Below are positions 11,727-24,055 of a stretch of DNA of 64,000 nucleotides, piece by piece. The position numbers and the translations under genes were made by a program. Source of the stretch: Prunus persica (taxonomy: Eukaryota > Streptophyta > Magnoliopsida > Rosales > Rosaceae); contig NC_034015.1 of assembly GCF_000346465.2 (NCBI RefSeq), positions 18,461,510 to 18,525,509 on the forward strand. The letters are read 5' to 3'. The notes beneath the pieces are model-generated. The model searched no databases, was not told the DNA's origin, and was given only the letters and a program-made list of their open reading frames with translations. Each line of letters starts with the position of its first letter. Within the stretch, counting starts at the first letter, position 1.

Positions 11727-14248
11727 TTTTATATTAAGCACTATGGTTTTTATCGCAAGACGTCCATGAGATTTCCTCCTCTCTTTTTTTCTCGAACATG
11801 GATCGTCCGTCACGTTAACCCATACATCAATTTCGTCTGGAATTTGTTAGTTTTTGGAACATGTAATTATAAAGATTAAACTGTTTCTAGTTTGTTATAT
11901 CAAGCATAAATAGGAAATCATTATTTAGGAAAACACATAGACTATCAGCACGGTCTTACACGTCTTGGGGCCTATCAGTCCGGCCCATTCATCGAAATGA
12001 GTCTTGCCCGGGCTCTGATGTGATCCATACACTTTAGGTCAGTTGAAAGAGGTGATGATGGTGATCAATTTGTCCATACAAAGACAATGTTTATATCGCT
12101 TTCAAACATTAAGGCGAAAGTAAAACTAATTGGTGGCGGTCAACATCTTGCATCTCACACCAACAATTAAAAACAAACAATTGAAGTTGCAGACGTTTGT
12201 TGGGGGAGTGTTTATGTCCCTTTACACGAAAGTTTTATTCTCAAATTAGAGTAATTTAGGCCCGTTGGAACTGTTTTTACAAGAAGCAATTTTCTTTATA
12301 AGCGTTTTTATTAGAAGAATGTTGAAATTTTTGTTAAAAATTCAAGTGCCTTCTAAAGAAGCACCGCATAGGTACTTCTTCAAAAAACACTTTTATAACT
12401 CAAAAATACTTTTTTAACTTACTTTACCAAATGCAATTAGAAACGCTTTTAATCATTCCAAAAGTTCTTCCGAACATGTCCTTAGACTATTGCGTGTATT
12501 AATCTTTTATTTTTATTTTTTGGTAATTAATTGAATGTTATCAACATCCTGTAAAATGATTCTTTCTGAGGTCATTGTCAATTTTGTGACTGGCGACTGC
12601 GGTTTTACTCCGGCTACAGGCAATAATATACAACTTCAGCTCCACGTGGCTCCACCTGAGCCGTCTAATCACAGACCTCCACCTATGGTTTCTGGCCCCT
12701 TCTGGTTTATTGATGTTTTGGAGCTTTCTCTGCTTATGACAAAGGCGTCTCTAATGTTAAATCCCCATATTGGGTTTGACATTCAATACAATTACGCACA
12801 CCAGCTTCCTCGCTTGCGAGAGGTTTTTAAAAAAAAATAAGTAAATTTATTTTAGAATTAAAAAAGATAATGGGTAGTTGTGTTCCATAAAAATAGGATC
12901 CATTATCTGCTTTTTCTTTTTCTTTTAATTTTTTTAAATATGAAAAAGTGTGAATTTACCATATTATCCTCATTTAATTAATAATTTAAATTCTTAATAT
13001 TTGCATTAACCAAGAGCATTTTCTGGTATTTTGAATGTTTCACCATTCTCTGTCTTTTGCTTTATATATATAGATAATAGTAAGCCTTTCCCTTTCTTCT
13101 AGTACAATTCCATTGGTGTTCCCCAAACCTACTTCATTACCCAAAATATAAATAAAATAATTTCACCTCATAAAATTTTTTTTCAAAACAAAAATCTCTT
13201 AAAAATTTCAAAATATTAGCTTAACTTATTTTCAGAATCCCAACCATAGGAGCTTGGCACACATTTGAAGACAAAATTATATTTTATTTTATTAAAACAT
13301 CTTGGAGACGGTAATAACTAAGATCATAATTAATATAATACTAAAAGTTACGTGTATTTTTTTGTAAAAATACATACTAAAAAATAAGCCTATGAAATGG
13401 TGATAATTTCTTTTAAATTCTACATATATTAATAAGTTAATTCTCCATTTAACTCAATTGTGATATAATAAAATTTTAAGATTTTCTTTTTCTAACATGT
13501 TTAAGTATAATTTTTTAGAAATATTTTTACTCATCATTTTAACTCAAAGCATATGCTCATCGCTATTTTTCTCAAAGAAACGCGAAATTTACATATGAAA
13601 TGAAAGCTACACGTTTTACTTGCCCAATTAAAAATTAAGAACATAAAACATAGAAGACAGCTAATGCTCAAAACAAAATGCATTTTTGTCCTTCGATGGG
13701 AATACCACAATGCAAGGGTATTCTAGTAATTTAGTGTTGCAAACAAGAAACCAGGCCCGCATCACTTTCACTGCCAGAAGTGGGCCCTTAGTTTTCAGTG
13801 GGCTCACTCAACTCTTTAGTGGTTTAGTAATAATTGCCATGCCCAATAGCCTTGGATCGTCGACACGTGCGACGAGTCCAACGGTGAAAATGCCCAAGGA
13901 ATCTTATGGTGGGCCACACCCCTAAGCATGTGGCCCCAATAATTGGAAAAGGACATTTTCTAAAAAAATTGGCCTATTGACAAGTGACCTTTATTGGAAT
14001 CAGTTTTATAATAAATTTAAAATTATTTTTATTTTATTAAAAAAAGAAAAAAAAGAAGAAAAAAAAAAGGTAAAGCAACTCAATGATTTCATGGGCGTTT
14101 GAAAAACAATCATCACCCATATAATTCCAAACCAAACCATGGGCTGAGTCCTACCCACTCCTCCTTCAAATACTGAAGACCCTAAAACACACATTTTGTG
14201 CAAAATAGCTTGAGGAGATAATTTCCAAACCGCTTCAAGTTCATTTTT
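11727..14248. other. Intergenic between beta-galactosidase and FLZ genes
   Basis: Apart from Helitron copy 3, no gene was recognised. A 101-codon frame at 12535-12840 overlaps the 3' end of Helitron copy 3 and ends in a lysine run; it is not convincing. The last ~600 bases are the probable FLZ promoter, including a G-box-like ACACGTGC near 13864 and a TATA-poor stretch. Confidence 0.5.
12801..13074 (-). mobile_element. Non-autonomous Helitron, copy 3 (inverted)
   Basis: On the minus strand it runs A|TCTATATATATAAAGC to AAGCTGG|T, so both ends fit the Helitron rule (5' TC, 3' CTRR, A^T insertion). The 3' hairpin is CCTCGC-TT-GCGAGG. The interior matches copies 1 and 2 in the opposite orientation. 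Confidence 0.8.
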
Positions 14249-15112
14249 ATGTTGAAGTTTGGCAAGAGGCCATTTCCAATGATCGGGAAGCTGTCGGAAT
14301 TGCTAGTTTCCGGCAACCGTGCCGGGTTTTTCTTCGACATGGGCACGACAAGCCCAAGAAGTCCATTAGACCTCAAGATGCAATCTTCTAGCCCCAGAGG
14401 GTTGAAGAATTATGATCTTGGTGGTGTTGGGTTGGGCATAGTTGCTGCCTTGGAAAAGTCGAGCCATAATGGACGTGAGATTTTGGCCAAGTATGCGGTT
14501 TGTGGTCAAAACCTGAACCAATCAGAGCCAATTCCTGTAAGCTCTGCTCAAAACTGTGATGGGTTTTCAACCAGGGGTCTCCCGGAGTTTGAGGAAGATA
14601 GCTTGGAGAATTATACTTATGTGACTCAGCGTGGACGCAACAAGTCTTTCACTAGGGTTTACTATGATGGAGGTGACTGCAAAACCAGTTCCATGCACCA
14701 TCGTGTAGAGGATGATTTGCAGACATGTAATGATAACAATCTTGCTTCTGTTTTTCCCACCTCGGATTTTCTCAGTTCATGCCATTTGTGCAAGAAAAAC
14801 CTCCACGGCAAAGACATATACATGTACAGGTAAAACCACAATTACTTTTTCTTGTTTATGTTTCATTGCAAATGTTTGGTTCAACCCGTCATGTTGAAGT
14901 TGATGTTGGGTTTTGTGATTAATATATGTTTTCTTTTCTGTGTGGTTTACAGAGGAGAGAGTGCGTTTTGTAGCACAGAATGCAGAGCAACGCAGATGAT
15001 GATGGATGAGAGCAAAGAACGATGCAGATCAGAAGCTTTAAGATCGGTAGAAGTTTCAGGGTCATCTTGTTCAAGAGATCAGATCTTCTCAACTGGGATT
15101 CTTGTGATTTAG
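14249..15112 (+). CDS. FLZ-type zinc-finger protein (DUF581)
   Basis: Two exons (14249-14829 and 14953-15112) with a GT-AG intron encode 246 residues. The plant FLZ family acts as adaptors that bind the SnRK1 energy-sensing kinase through the FLZ domain. The domain spans about residues 173-216 and has C178xxC181 (CHLCKKNL) followed by CSTEC at 200-204, matching the C-x2-C-x(17-19)-FCS-x2-C pattern; the intron splits it, as is usual. The N-terminus MLKFGKRPFPMIGKLSELLV and the motif GLGIVAALE also fit the family. The rest is low-complexity and probably disordered. The start at 14249 begins the typical N-terminal motif. Which FLZ paralogue this is cannot be said. Confidence 0.93.
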
Positions 15113-16300
15113 CACTGTCAGTACATAGGCGGCTTCACACTAAATACATATAGATGAGAACTATCAGCTTTTTGTTTACCTAAGAACCAAAAAAGTAAGA
15201 AAAGAAAAAAAAAGGAAAATTTTGGCTATAAGTTGGAATCGATCGACCTTTGTATTCTGTGATGACAACAGGAACATTTTTTAAGAATAAAGAACAATTC
15301 TATACTTAGATTTCAGTTACACTTGGAAGGGAGGGTCGGCTTCTGATTTAGTGTTTCATGTAAGATTTATGCCAGTGTAATTAGATACTAGCCCAGAATA
15401 ACATTGAGATAATAATCTCATTCTAGTAATTTGCAGCGGGTTGTGCCGTTTGAACTATAATCTTAAGTCAATTTAGATGTCCTTTTGTTAACGTATTTCT
15501 AATCCATTCGAGTTTGTAGACGACTGTCTCTAAAGTTTACGTTTAAGCGGTGACCAGAAACATCATTGCGATGTGATTCGACAAAGAAAGTGTTGAGAGG
15601 CTCTGTTAAATTTGTGACGATCAAAATCTGGTAATCTCTAAACAGAGGACGCGGGGTACGAATCTTTTTGTCAAATGTGCTGCTTAGTGCTTAGTACAGT
15701 AATGGAATGATTCTACAAAATAGTGCTTTGTACAATACATAATGGAATGGATTGAAAAGAGCATTTAAAGCTTTCTCATCACTCGGACAGAGTGGACCCC
15801 ATTGAAGACTTTAACCTAAATTAGACAGTGACCCCCGAAAATGAACTGTCCAGCTACAGAGAGCACCCATATCCTAAAAATCTTGTGGTCCTGCCAACCG
15901 GAGCTCTTGAAACTATCAAGACACTGTCGTCCATTGGGACCATTTTACTGGTGATGGAAATGGTTGACAACCCATGGGCAAAAATGCACTGCTAGAAAAT
16001 GCCGGGGGAGATCGAAAAACAAGCTTTAAATATAATCGGTCGTTAGGTCATAAAGCTGCAAATAAGATTATGCTTTATCTGAGTCGGATCATAAACCCCC
16101 AGAAGTAAAAAATAGAAAAACACAGTGTCCATACATAGATCAGGTATAAGTGATAAGAGATACGCCAATCTAACCAATGAAAAACTAACCCCGAAAAAAA
16201 AGATAAATAAGGAAACTGAAAAACGGTTACATATCCTACAAGTTTTCTCAAGTACTTATTCCTCAGTGCTGAGGTATAATGGGGGTCTTCTAACTGATCA
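15113..16300. other. Convergent 3' region between FLZ and UBP1 genes
   Basis: Noncoding. AATAAAGAAC near 15289 is a likely polyadenylation region for the FLZ gene. No repeat, RNA gene or open frame of note was seen. Confidence 0.5.
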
Positions 16301-19300
16301 TTACTGGTAGTACATGAGTTGCTGGGTTGTTGCTACATTCTGGAAGCCGCCGTCGTATATCGCCTGACTAGCTCCGGCACCCATTCCCATGGCTGCCTTC
16401 AGAGCATGCTGACCCTGCGGCAGCATGAGGGCTTGTGCACCACCCATTTTGCTCAGTGCCATTTGTCTTTCATAGGCAGCAAGATCAGCGGCCGAGAAAC
16501 CTGGCATTTGAGCTGCAGCTGGCGGCGGAAGGGGGGTAGAGCTTGTTCCTGGTGGAGTAGGCTTGCTACCCCATGAACACTGTAACCAAAAAGGAAAAAT
16601 ATAGGATGATCAAGCCAAGGATCATTTGACAACATCATCATTAGAAAATATAAATGTCACAAACAAATTTTTGGGTGTATATATTTAGTTTTTCAACATG
16701 GCTTCTTCTTTTAGTCAATTGTTGTTGATTATACTAAATTGTAATCTTCACCAATAGCATACCTTAATTGGTTTTCCACAGAGAAACCTAGCATTCCCCA
16801 ACTGGATAGCTACAGCGGCTTCAGAATGTGTACTGAATCTCACAAACCCAAAACCTTTATCTCGTTGCACACGGACATCTTCAATAGTTCCAGCACCAAG
16901 GGAATGGAAATGACGATGGAGGTCAACTGAAGTAACCTGCAGATTAATAGTACATAATATTTAAAACATTTTTCTTTGTTTCTTGTGCAAATTTGACAAA
17001 TTTTATACAATTATTTGTTATGCCCACTTAGGAGTTCCAGGCTCACCAGAGCTGATTGCCCACAAATCTTACCACTACACCCAATTAATCTATGACGTTA
17101 TAGAATTGGTTTGTTTGCTGGTTTCAACACTGAACCAGCTACACAGTAAGATTGACAAATGACCAAACATATTAATGTATGAGTTTAAAAATAAATAAAA
17201 ATCCTTGCCTCTGGAGCCAGATTGCCCACATAAACTGTAGTATACTGAGGATTGTTCTCTGGAGCATCTTCATTAGGCTTCTCCTGACCGTCTTCTGCAA
17301 GGGAAAAGCACAAAAATTGCAAGCTCAACGTGATAAGAATACAAATATGGCAAAAAGAGAGGACAGTGAGGATCATATATCAAGCATCATCATCCATAGA
17401 TTTCTAACAACAATTCAACAACAATCACAAGAGCTACACCAACCATCCAAATAAACGATACAAACAATGAAGAAAAAAAAAAAGTTGACAACTTGACAGA
17501 AACAATTTTACTTCCACTAACTACGTAGACAACTATAAAAAACTTGTTTCATCAATAATGGGGTAGCTCACCTGATGTTCCATTTGTCAGCTCTACAACA
17601 CTTTTAGAATCAGAACTCTGCTTGTCATCATTGGAAGTGGCACCTTTTGTGGCCCAATTACACCGAATTTGTCTACTTCCAAGCCATTTTCCTGAGATAT
17701 CAACTTAAAAGTTAGAGAGTTAACAAACCAACAGCTACAAGAGATCCAGCACTGCTCCAAAATTAACAAAAATCTAAGCAACACGTATAAGGAAATAAAC
17801 AATGGACACTGTCTTACCATTTAAGTCATTTATCGCACTTTGGGCATCCTGAACCAAAGAACAAACAAATGACACAATCATGTAATGCCCCAACCAGCAA
17901 GAAGGAAAATAAAAAGAAAATTATAAAAAGGAATTCTTAAGAATTCTAGTACCTGCTGACTTCTGAAAGAAACAAACCCAAAACCCCTTGAACGCCCAGT
18001 TTTCTGATCCCACATAACCCTAGCATCTCTGTGATAGAAATCAGGTCAAATTGTATTAAAGTTAAAACAGGTGAGTCTGTTTTAAAAAATCCCAATAAAC
18101 CAAAAGATATCAATAGAATAACGGAAAACAAGAATTGTTGGAGACAAAAGCAAGGAAATGGAACTTACGAACAACTTGAATAAACAGAAAAGCATGCAAA
18201 GAGTGTAGCATCGGTAACCTCAGGGCTAAGATCACCAACGAAAATATTAAAGTGACCTGCATGCCAAAATAACATAGCATAAGAAATTAAAGATTTGAAA
18301 GTAACACATCACTCCCTGAAAACTAATGCATACACAAACCTGATGTATCCTCCCTCTGACTACTTGCATATGCCCAATTAACTTTGATCGGCTGCCCAAA
18401 CCTGAATAAGAAGCATATTGAGACAAAGGATTCCCCAAAAAGAGAGCCAACCATGATTCTGTTAAGATTTATACTTACAGATGCCTGCCATTGAGAGTCA
18501 CAATAGCATAAGCAGCTGACCTACGATCAAAGTAGTCAACAAATCCATAGGATGACTGCATAGAGAAGACAATGGAGCTAACATGTAAGTAGAAAGTTGA
18601 CCAAGGAACATCTAATAGATCACTAATACAAATTACCAAAATCTTTATCAGAATTTAATCATATGAAGCTACAGCTTGTCCTAAAATAAAATCCAAATAA
18701 ATTCGAGTGAGGGCTATGGGGCTTAACACAACAAACAGATGGAATCTTTGGTGGCACTAAGATGTTCTATCATCTGTCCTAACCTCCCCATCAAATGAAA
18801 GGCAAACAAAATAGGCAAAAATAAACTCCACCTTATCTTTTCTTATGAGCTTGCATCCTTCAAGCGGACCAGTACTAGAGAAAACTTCTTGAAGAAGGGG
18901 TTCAGTAACCTGTGGGTGAATATTTCCAACATACCTGCATTTCCCATGAATTAAAACATTATATCATACAATTCAATAGCATGATTGAGAAATGTAGTCT
19001 GCCTACATGATAGATGTGTCAAAACATACAAGGACTCAGTGCATATTTATGAACTAAACTTGCATGCAAGAACTAAATATGCATGCAAGAAAACAATTAT
19101 TTTCAGTCAGTTCAAAGAAACCTAGATGTGAAAATAAAATAAACAAAAAAGGAAAAAAGGAAAATATCTATACAACACTCACACACTGCGGCATGTACTT
19201 GAATCAAACCCAGGAGGCAGATTTCCACTCAAGATAGGCTCTATCTGCAAAATAAAAATGTAAAAAAAACAAGCAAAAAAGAAGAACAAAACCTAGAGTA

Positions 19301-20206
19301 ATGAATTTGCACTCCTCACAAAAACTTAACGAGATGCATATGCAAACAAAATGGTTGAAACAGAAAAATGAAGACCAGTCTTCAATTGAATAAATCTACA
19401 AGATGGAAACCTATTGATATAATAACAATCCCCTTCATCTTCAAGTTCTCCCGAGACTTAACATAAGCTTTAATACATATCCAAAGCATAAAAAAGCCAA
19501 CCCTGTTATTTTTTTTAAATAGGATGAAGCACATAAAACCATTATATGTAATAGTAACTAAGGTTTTTGCTTAAGGGTGAATGGTAATCAAACCAAAACT
19601 GATCTTGTTCCTTCTGTTCATTATGCAAACTTTACATTCCCTCGTTGAATAATGGATTAATAAAAACAAGGAAACAATAACAAGCAGGACAAACTACAAG
19701 TTTCCAAACAGTAGAGCTTGTCATATTATACGTATAACAATGTGATTCCTCCATGGATAATAAAAAAAAATACCCAAAAAGAAGACAACATAACACGAAC
19801 ACTTTCAACAAGATAAATAAGCTGCGGAATAATTTATATAATTCCAGCAGTAGCAGAACCCCCAAAAAATTACAAAATTTCTGCCAAAAATTCAATCCTT
19901 AGGATCACCGTAAAAGAAAATCATACGCAGATCAACCAAAAAATGCCCGCGAATACATATTAACAATGGAAATAAACCAACATTTTGTCAAATTTTTGCA
20001 GTTTAACTAAAATCAAAAATCAATTTTGACCTATAAAAAATTTCCAACAAAATAAATGGACATGTAGACGAGAATTAAACTACAAAATTATTCAAACAGA
20101 GAGAGAATGGGAAAATAATAACCTGAGGAGCGGCTAAGATGGCAGGGTGTTGGTACAGCGACTGCTGCATCATGGCTTGCTGTTGTTTGAGCCTCTGCTG
20201 TTGCAT
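16301..20206 (-). CDS. UBP1: Oligouridylate-binding protein 1 (UBP1), three RRMs
   Basis: Twelve exons join in frame: 20123-20206, 19183-19244, 18832-18934, 18479-18555, 18340-18401, 18169-18256, 17953-18028, 17818-17848, 17572-17691, 17209-17294, 16763-16936 and 16301-16579. They give 413 residues, the normal UBP1 length. UBP1 proteins bind U-rich RNA, affect splicing and mRNA stability, and enter stress granules. The N-terminus is glutamine-rich ([15 protein letters not shown]). RRM1 (~48-122; VYVGNIH and SYGFVDY), RRM2 (~133-208; IFVGDLS and RGFGFVSF) and RRM3 (~254-325; VYVGNLA and KGFGFVRF) follow, then a proline/alanine-rich tail ending LMYYQ. Eleven introns are present. The one after exon 10 (16937-17208) has a GC donor (CCAGAG|GCAAGG) while the other ten have GT. 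A stretch in that intron near 17040-17090 is weakly SINE-like. Confidence 0.96.
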
Positions 20207-20244
20207 CCTCTTCTTCACACAACACAAAGAGACACAGGAGAATC

Positions 20245-20525
20245 CGAGATTTTATATAACCAGCTGTGGAATTTTAGGGTTAGGGTTTCAGGGACACACG
20301 AAGACGAAGATGAATTTTTTTTATTTTTTTTAAAAAAAAATCAGGGAAAAAGAGAGGAAGAAGATGAAAAAAAACGAAATTGAAAAACCAAAAAAAAAGG
20401 AAAAATAAAAAAAATAAAAACCCTCTCGAAGAGGAGGGAAAGATGAGAAGGAAAAAGCAAAAAGATGGGAATTGATTGAGAAAATGAGAATGAGTAAAGG
20501 AAGTGTGCGCCTTTATTATATCTGC
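20245..20525 (-). promoter_or_regulatory. UBP1 5' region: telo-box, pyrimidine-rich leader, TATA candidates
   Basis: On the minus strand a double telo-box AAACCCTAACCCTAA lies at 20274-20288; telo-boxes are common upstream of plant translation and RNA-handling genes. The stretch 20300-20480 is strongly pyrimidine-rich on the minus strand, like a plant 5' leader. Two TATA candidates are seen: TATAATAAAGG at about 20513-20523, which would put the start upstream of the CT-rich leader, and TATATAAAAT at about 20249-20259, very close to the ATG. The first is more likely. Confidence 0.5.
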
Positions 20526-20624
20526 TGATTTTTATATTCGAATTTCTTAACTTCAATTTTGTTCAAAAAAAAATTAAAATTAAAATAAGTTGGGCGAGTG
20601 AGTATCAGCTGTTATCGAAACCAT

Positions 20625-21330
20625 TGCTAGTAGGTTGTACAAGATCCAATTTAATTCATCAAAACCGATTAATTCAATTTAATTCAATCTAATTTTATTG
20701 GTTTCAATAATATTGGCAGATTGGATTGAATTAAAAAAATTGAAAAATCGATTGGATTGGTTTGGTTAGTGAATTTAGAGTTTAAAATTCAATTCAAACC
20801 GAACTAATCTAACCTTTTAAAAATAAATGCAAATATTTGTCTTTTCTAGTATTCAAATATAAACCACCTTTCACATTACACTTACAAAGTTACACTAATA
20901 CACTAACACAATTTTGTTGATATTCTTTTTAAAAAAAATATTAATATAGCATAAAAAAATATAGATTTCTAAGTTTTATGTTGATTTTAGCTTCTTTTTT
21001 TTAATTTTTATTTTATAAAGGAATGAATGTAACTTGAACTTTAAATGTTGAACTTCATGTTGTAATGTTGTTTTCTAAAATTTATTTGTCTATTTAGAAC
21101 ATACTTAATGGTATTTTCTATTTGATTGAATTCTATACGATTATCTTTGCGATTATTATGTTTTCAAAAAAATCGACATCCAATCCAATCCTATTCAATG
21201 TACATTGAATTGGATCCTGACATCCGAACACATTTGATCAGATTGTAAAATCTTAAATCTAATAAAAAAAATTGAATTGGATTAGATTCATAAAAATTAA
21301 TTGATTTCAAATTGATATACACCCTTAACT
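20625..21330. mobile_element. AT-rich element with loose inverted ends
   Basis: About 700 bases rich in 'ATTGAATTGGATT' motifs in both orientations. The left end GGTTGTACAAGATCCAATTT and the inverted right end GGGTGTATATCAATTTGAAA are similar, suggesting a decayed non-autonomous DNA transposon. No clear target duplication was found, and internal repetitiveness could create this by chance. Confidence 0.35.
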
Positions 21331-24055
21331 GGAATTTTGTTATTGTTGTTGTTAATTTTTAATTTTATTTATCAAGCATCATATCCTAATACAAACTTGT
21401 AAATTGAAAATCCGTATTTGGGACTAGAAATTGATGATTTATTTAAAATCAGAACATGTTATGATTTATTTACTTAAAAGAATAAAGAAATAAATCACGG
21501 TATCATAATTATGTATATATATATAAAATTCTCTCTTTATAGATTATCGCTTTGTACAAAAAATAAATAAATATTGAAGCCATGTTAAATCAAAATAGGA
21601 ACTCATTTTACTTCCAATTAAATTAAATAACTAGTTTCTTTTTTACAATAAGGAAGAAATCATATTCCTTTTTATATTGAAAGTTTTAAAATTATCTTTT
21701 TAGAATTTAACACTCCATGATCTGAGTTCAATTGGGCCAAAGCGTTGGGTTCATAGAATGGACGACAAATCAAGCCCTCATCAGTGAACTTTTGTTTTGT
21801 TGCTTTTGCAATGGCCCAATGGCCATGCCCTTTTTTTTTTTCACATCAGCACCATATATCAGGCTTTGAAACTCAGCAAACCAATCGTTCCAGAGCCAAC
21901 TCTCTTTGAAATCCATTTCATACCATTATAATTTAGAGCATCTCACTTGAGCCCATAAGCAAAGCCAATATATGAGCGAAGAGAGTTTGGTTATGCAGTG
22001 CAAATTACAAATATATACACCATAAGTTAGTTAGGGAGGGGAAGGGGATGCAAACTCACACACATTTTACAATGATTTACAATGCCAGGTCTCGAACCGA
22101 GGATTAGTTGAGTGGAGACAAAACTCCTTACCACTACACTAGTATGGTCGGCTTCGTATTAAAATAATGATATTTTAAATCCTAAAATTGAGGTTTTTTT
22201 TAGGGCCAAAGCAGAAAATTATCCAAACCCAAGACTACCCAACTAGTTATTGGGCTGAGAATTGGGTGCCCCATAAGCATGAGCAAAGGAGGGAACCCAG
22301 TTGCCAAAGGCACCCCGTATACAAATGCCAAGTGGCAAAATGGGTAAAGCAAACGCTTGAAACATATGCATTTCACAGAATCAATCACCATAATTTTTGT
22401 TTTCAAAAGAAAAGAAAGGGTCAAAAGAGAGGCGACCCCACCTGCCCACCACCTTCAACATAGCATGTGATGCCCAATTAATTAAATTTGGCAATACCTA
22501 AGATATATCTCTCCACTCATGCACTTGCAAGAAATTAATAATGGAACAAGGAATGGACGTGAACAACGTGACCATATGAAACCATTGGTTTACAAACTTT
22601 GCTTGGTGTAAAAAGATGCTTAGTGCTCGCCATAACCAATACAAGGCACCCGAAAATATTCGGGTCTAAACTATATTTATTTACGTGTTATAATATAGAT
22701 AGTTTATTTATATATATATTAATATATATGAAGTTACTTAATTACGTGTTTTACTATAAATTGTCGATCTTTTCGTATTTTAGAGTCTAGTGTTAATAAA
22801 TAAAATACGTGTTATAATATTTTTTGTGGCTAATATAGACTAATGTAGACCTAATATTTCCTACTAAACTAATTTATATACTAGTTGTGCCTTGTGCATG
22901 AGCCTTGTGAAGCATGTGTCTGCCATTATTAATTTATACTGCATACCTTTTGTTTCCATTGGTTGGTATTGACTTGTCTTGAAAGTTGAATAGATAGAGG
23001 CCAAAGAAGCCACCATTAGATTTTCTTCTGCCCAAAAAGAAGAAAACAAATCAGGCCATTTTTCCTTGTACGAGTTTGAATCCGCTGTGCTTTTAAGTAG
23101 AAGATATCAGAAAAACCCAAAAATATTTTGGCCTCACTGTCTGTCTTTGTTTTGGAGCTTTAGCCGTCACAGAAACTGGTTGTGCGCAAGTTGTATGCAT
23201 AAGCTGAGCAAAACCCATTATTATTCTAAGGTTTTTTTTATCATAAATGGTAATGAGGTTTGCGAAATTATTATTTTTTATACTACTGGTCCTTAAAGTT
23301 ACTTTCTGCCGTTAATTTCTAATGAAAGATCGTTGTTCTTGTGAGGGTTCTGAACTTGCATCTGAAACTTTAAGCATATTGGGGGAGCATAAATCTAGTG
23401 AAAATGGCATCAAAGAAGATAGAAGTGGTTAGTTGAGGTAGTTGGTCAATGCTTTTTCAAGAAGTCAAAGTGCATCTTTGATGAGAACTTTTATATCATC
23501 AACAACTTTCATGGATATTGCATTTGTTAAAGATGGAGATAAAAATAACTTCCCATTTTTACAAGCTACACGCTGTTCTTTATTTGGTCGGACAACAAAC
23601 CCACAACAAGAAAAGGGGCCACACATAAATTTCTACCGAGGAAAAGAAAAAGATAGGATTTTGCGGACCACATAATATAATAAATAATTGTTGAACGTGC
23701 TTAAAGGAAAGCATGCTTTTTTATCGGATAGGAGATGATGGCTGCAACTTGCAACTTGCATCCACCAAGAGAGAAAAACAAGAGGTGACATGACTTAATT
23801 ATAAATTCAAGATTATCATTAATTGAATTCCTTTTCTTCAAAGCTTAATTACAATAACAGCAGCTAAAGATCAATCAACAGTTAGTACAACACATTCTAT
23901 GGCATCCGCTCAGTTGAGCCAAGCCTTACAATTAAACAAAAATAGAGCTACATGATATTCTTGGCTTAGCCCACCAAATGTGAAAAGATAGCAGACCTGG
24001 AACTATAATATAAGCCTAAAGGATGCATATATATATATATGTATTGGCGCTCATA
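21331..24055. other. Intergenic between UBP1 and JAZ genes
   Basis: No supported gene. Short frames at 22188-22463 and 23442-23675 have no recognisable domain. A SINE-like element (22080-22157) lies here. The right ~150 bases are the JAZ 3' UTR region. Confidence 0.5.
22080..22157 (-). mobile_element. tRNA-derived SINE-like head
   Basis: On the minus strand an A-box-like TAGTGTAGTGGTAAGG (near 22127-22142) is followed about 30 bases later by a near-perfect B-box GGTTCGAGACC (22088-22098). This is the internal RNA polymerase III promoter layout of plant SINEs. No cloverleaf can be closed, so it is not a tRNA gene. The 3' end probably extends left toward 21990, but its limit and target duplication were not found. 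Confidence 0.6.

Noticed and set aside
12535..12840. 101-codon frame near a Helitron end
   Set aside because: It runs into the 3' terminus of Helitron copy 3, ends in poly-lysine from an A run, and has no recognisable domain.
17040..17090. Second SINE/tRNA-like sequence in a UBP1 intron
   Set aside because: The minus strand has GTGTAGTGGTAAGA like an A-box, but the B-box is degenerate (GGTGAGCCTGGAAC). Too weak to call.
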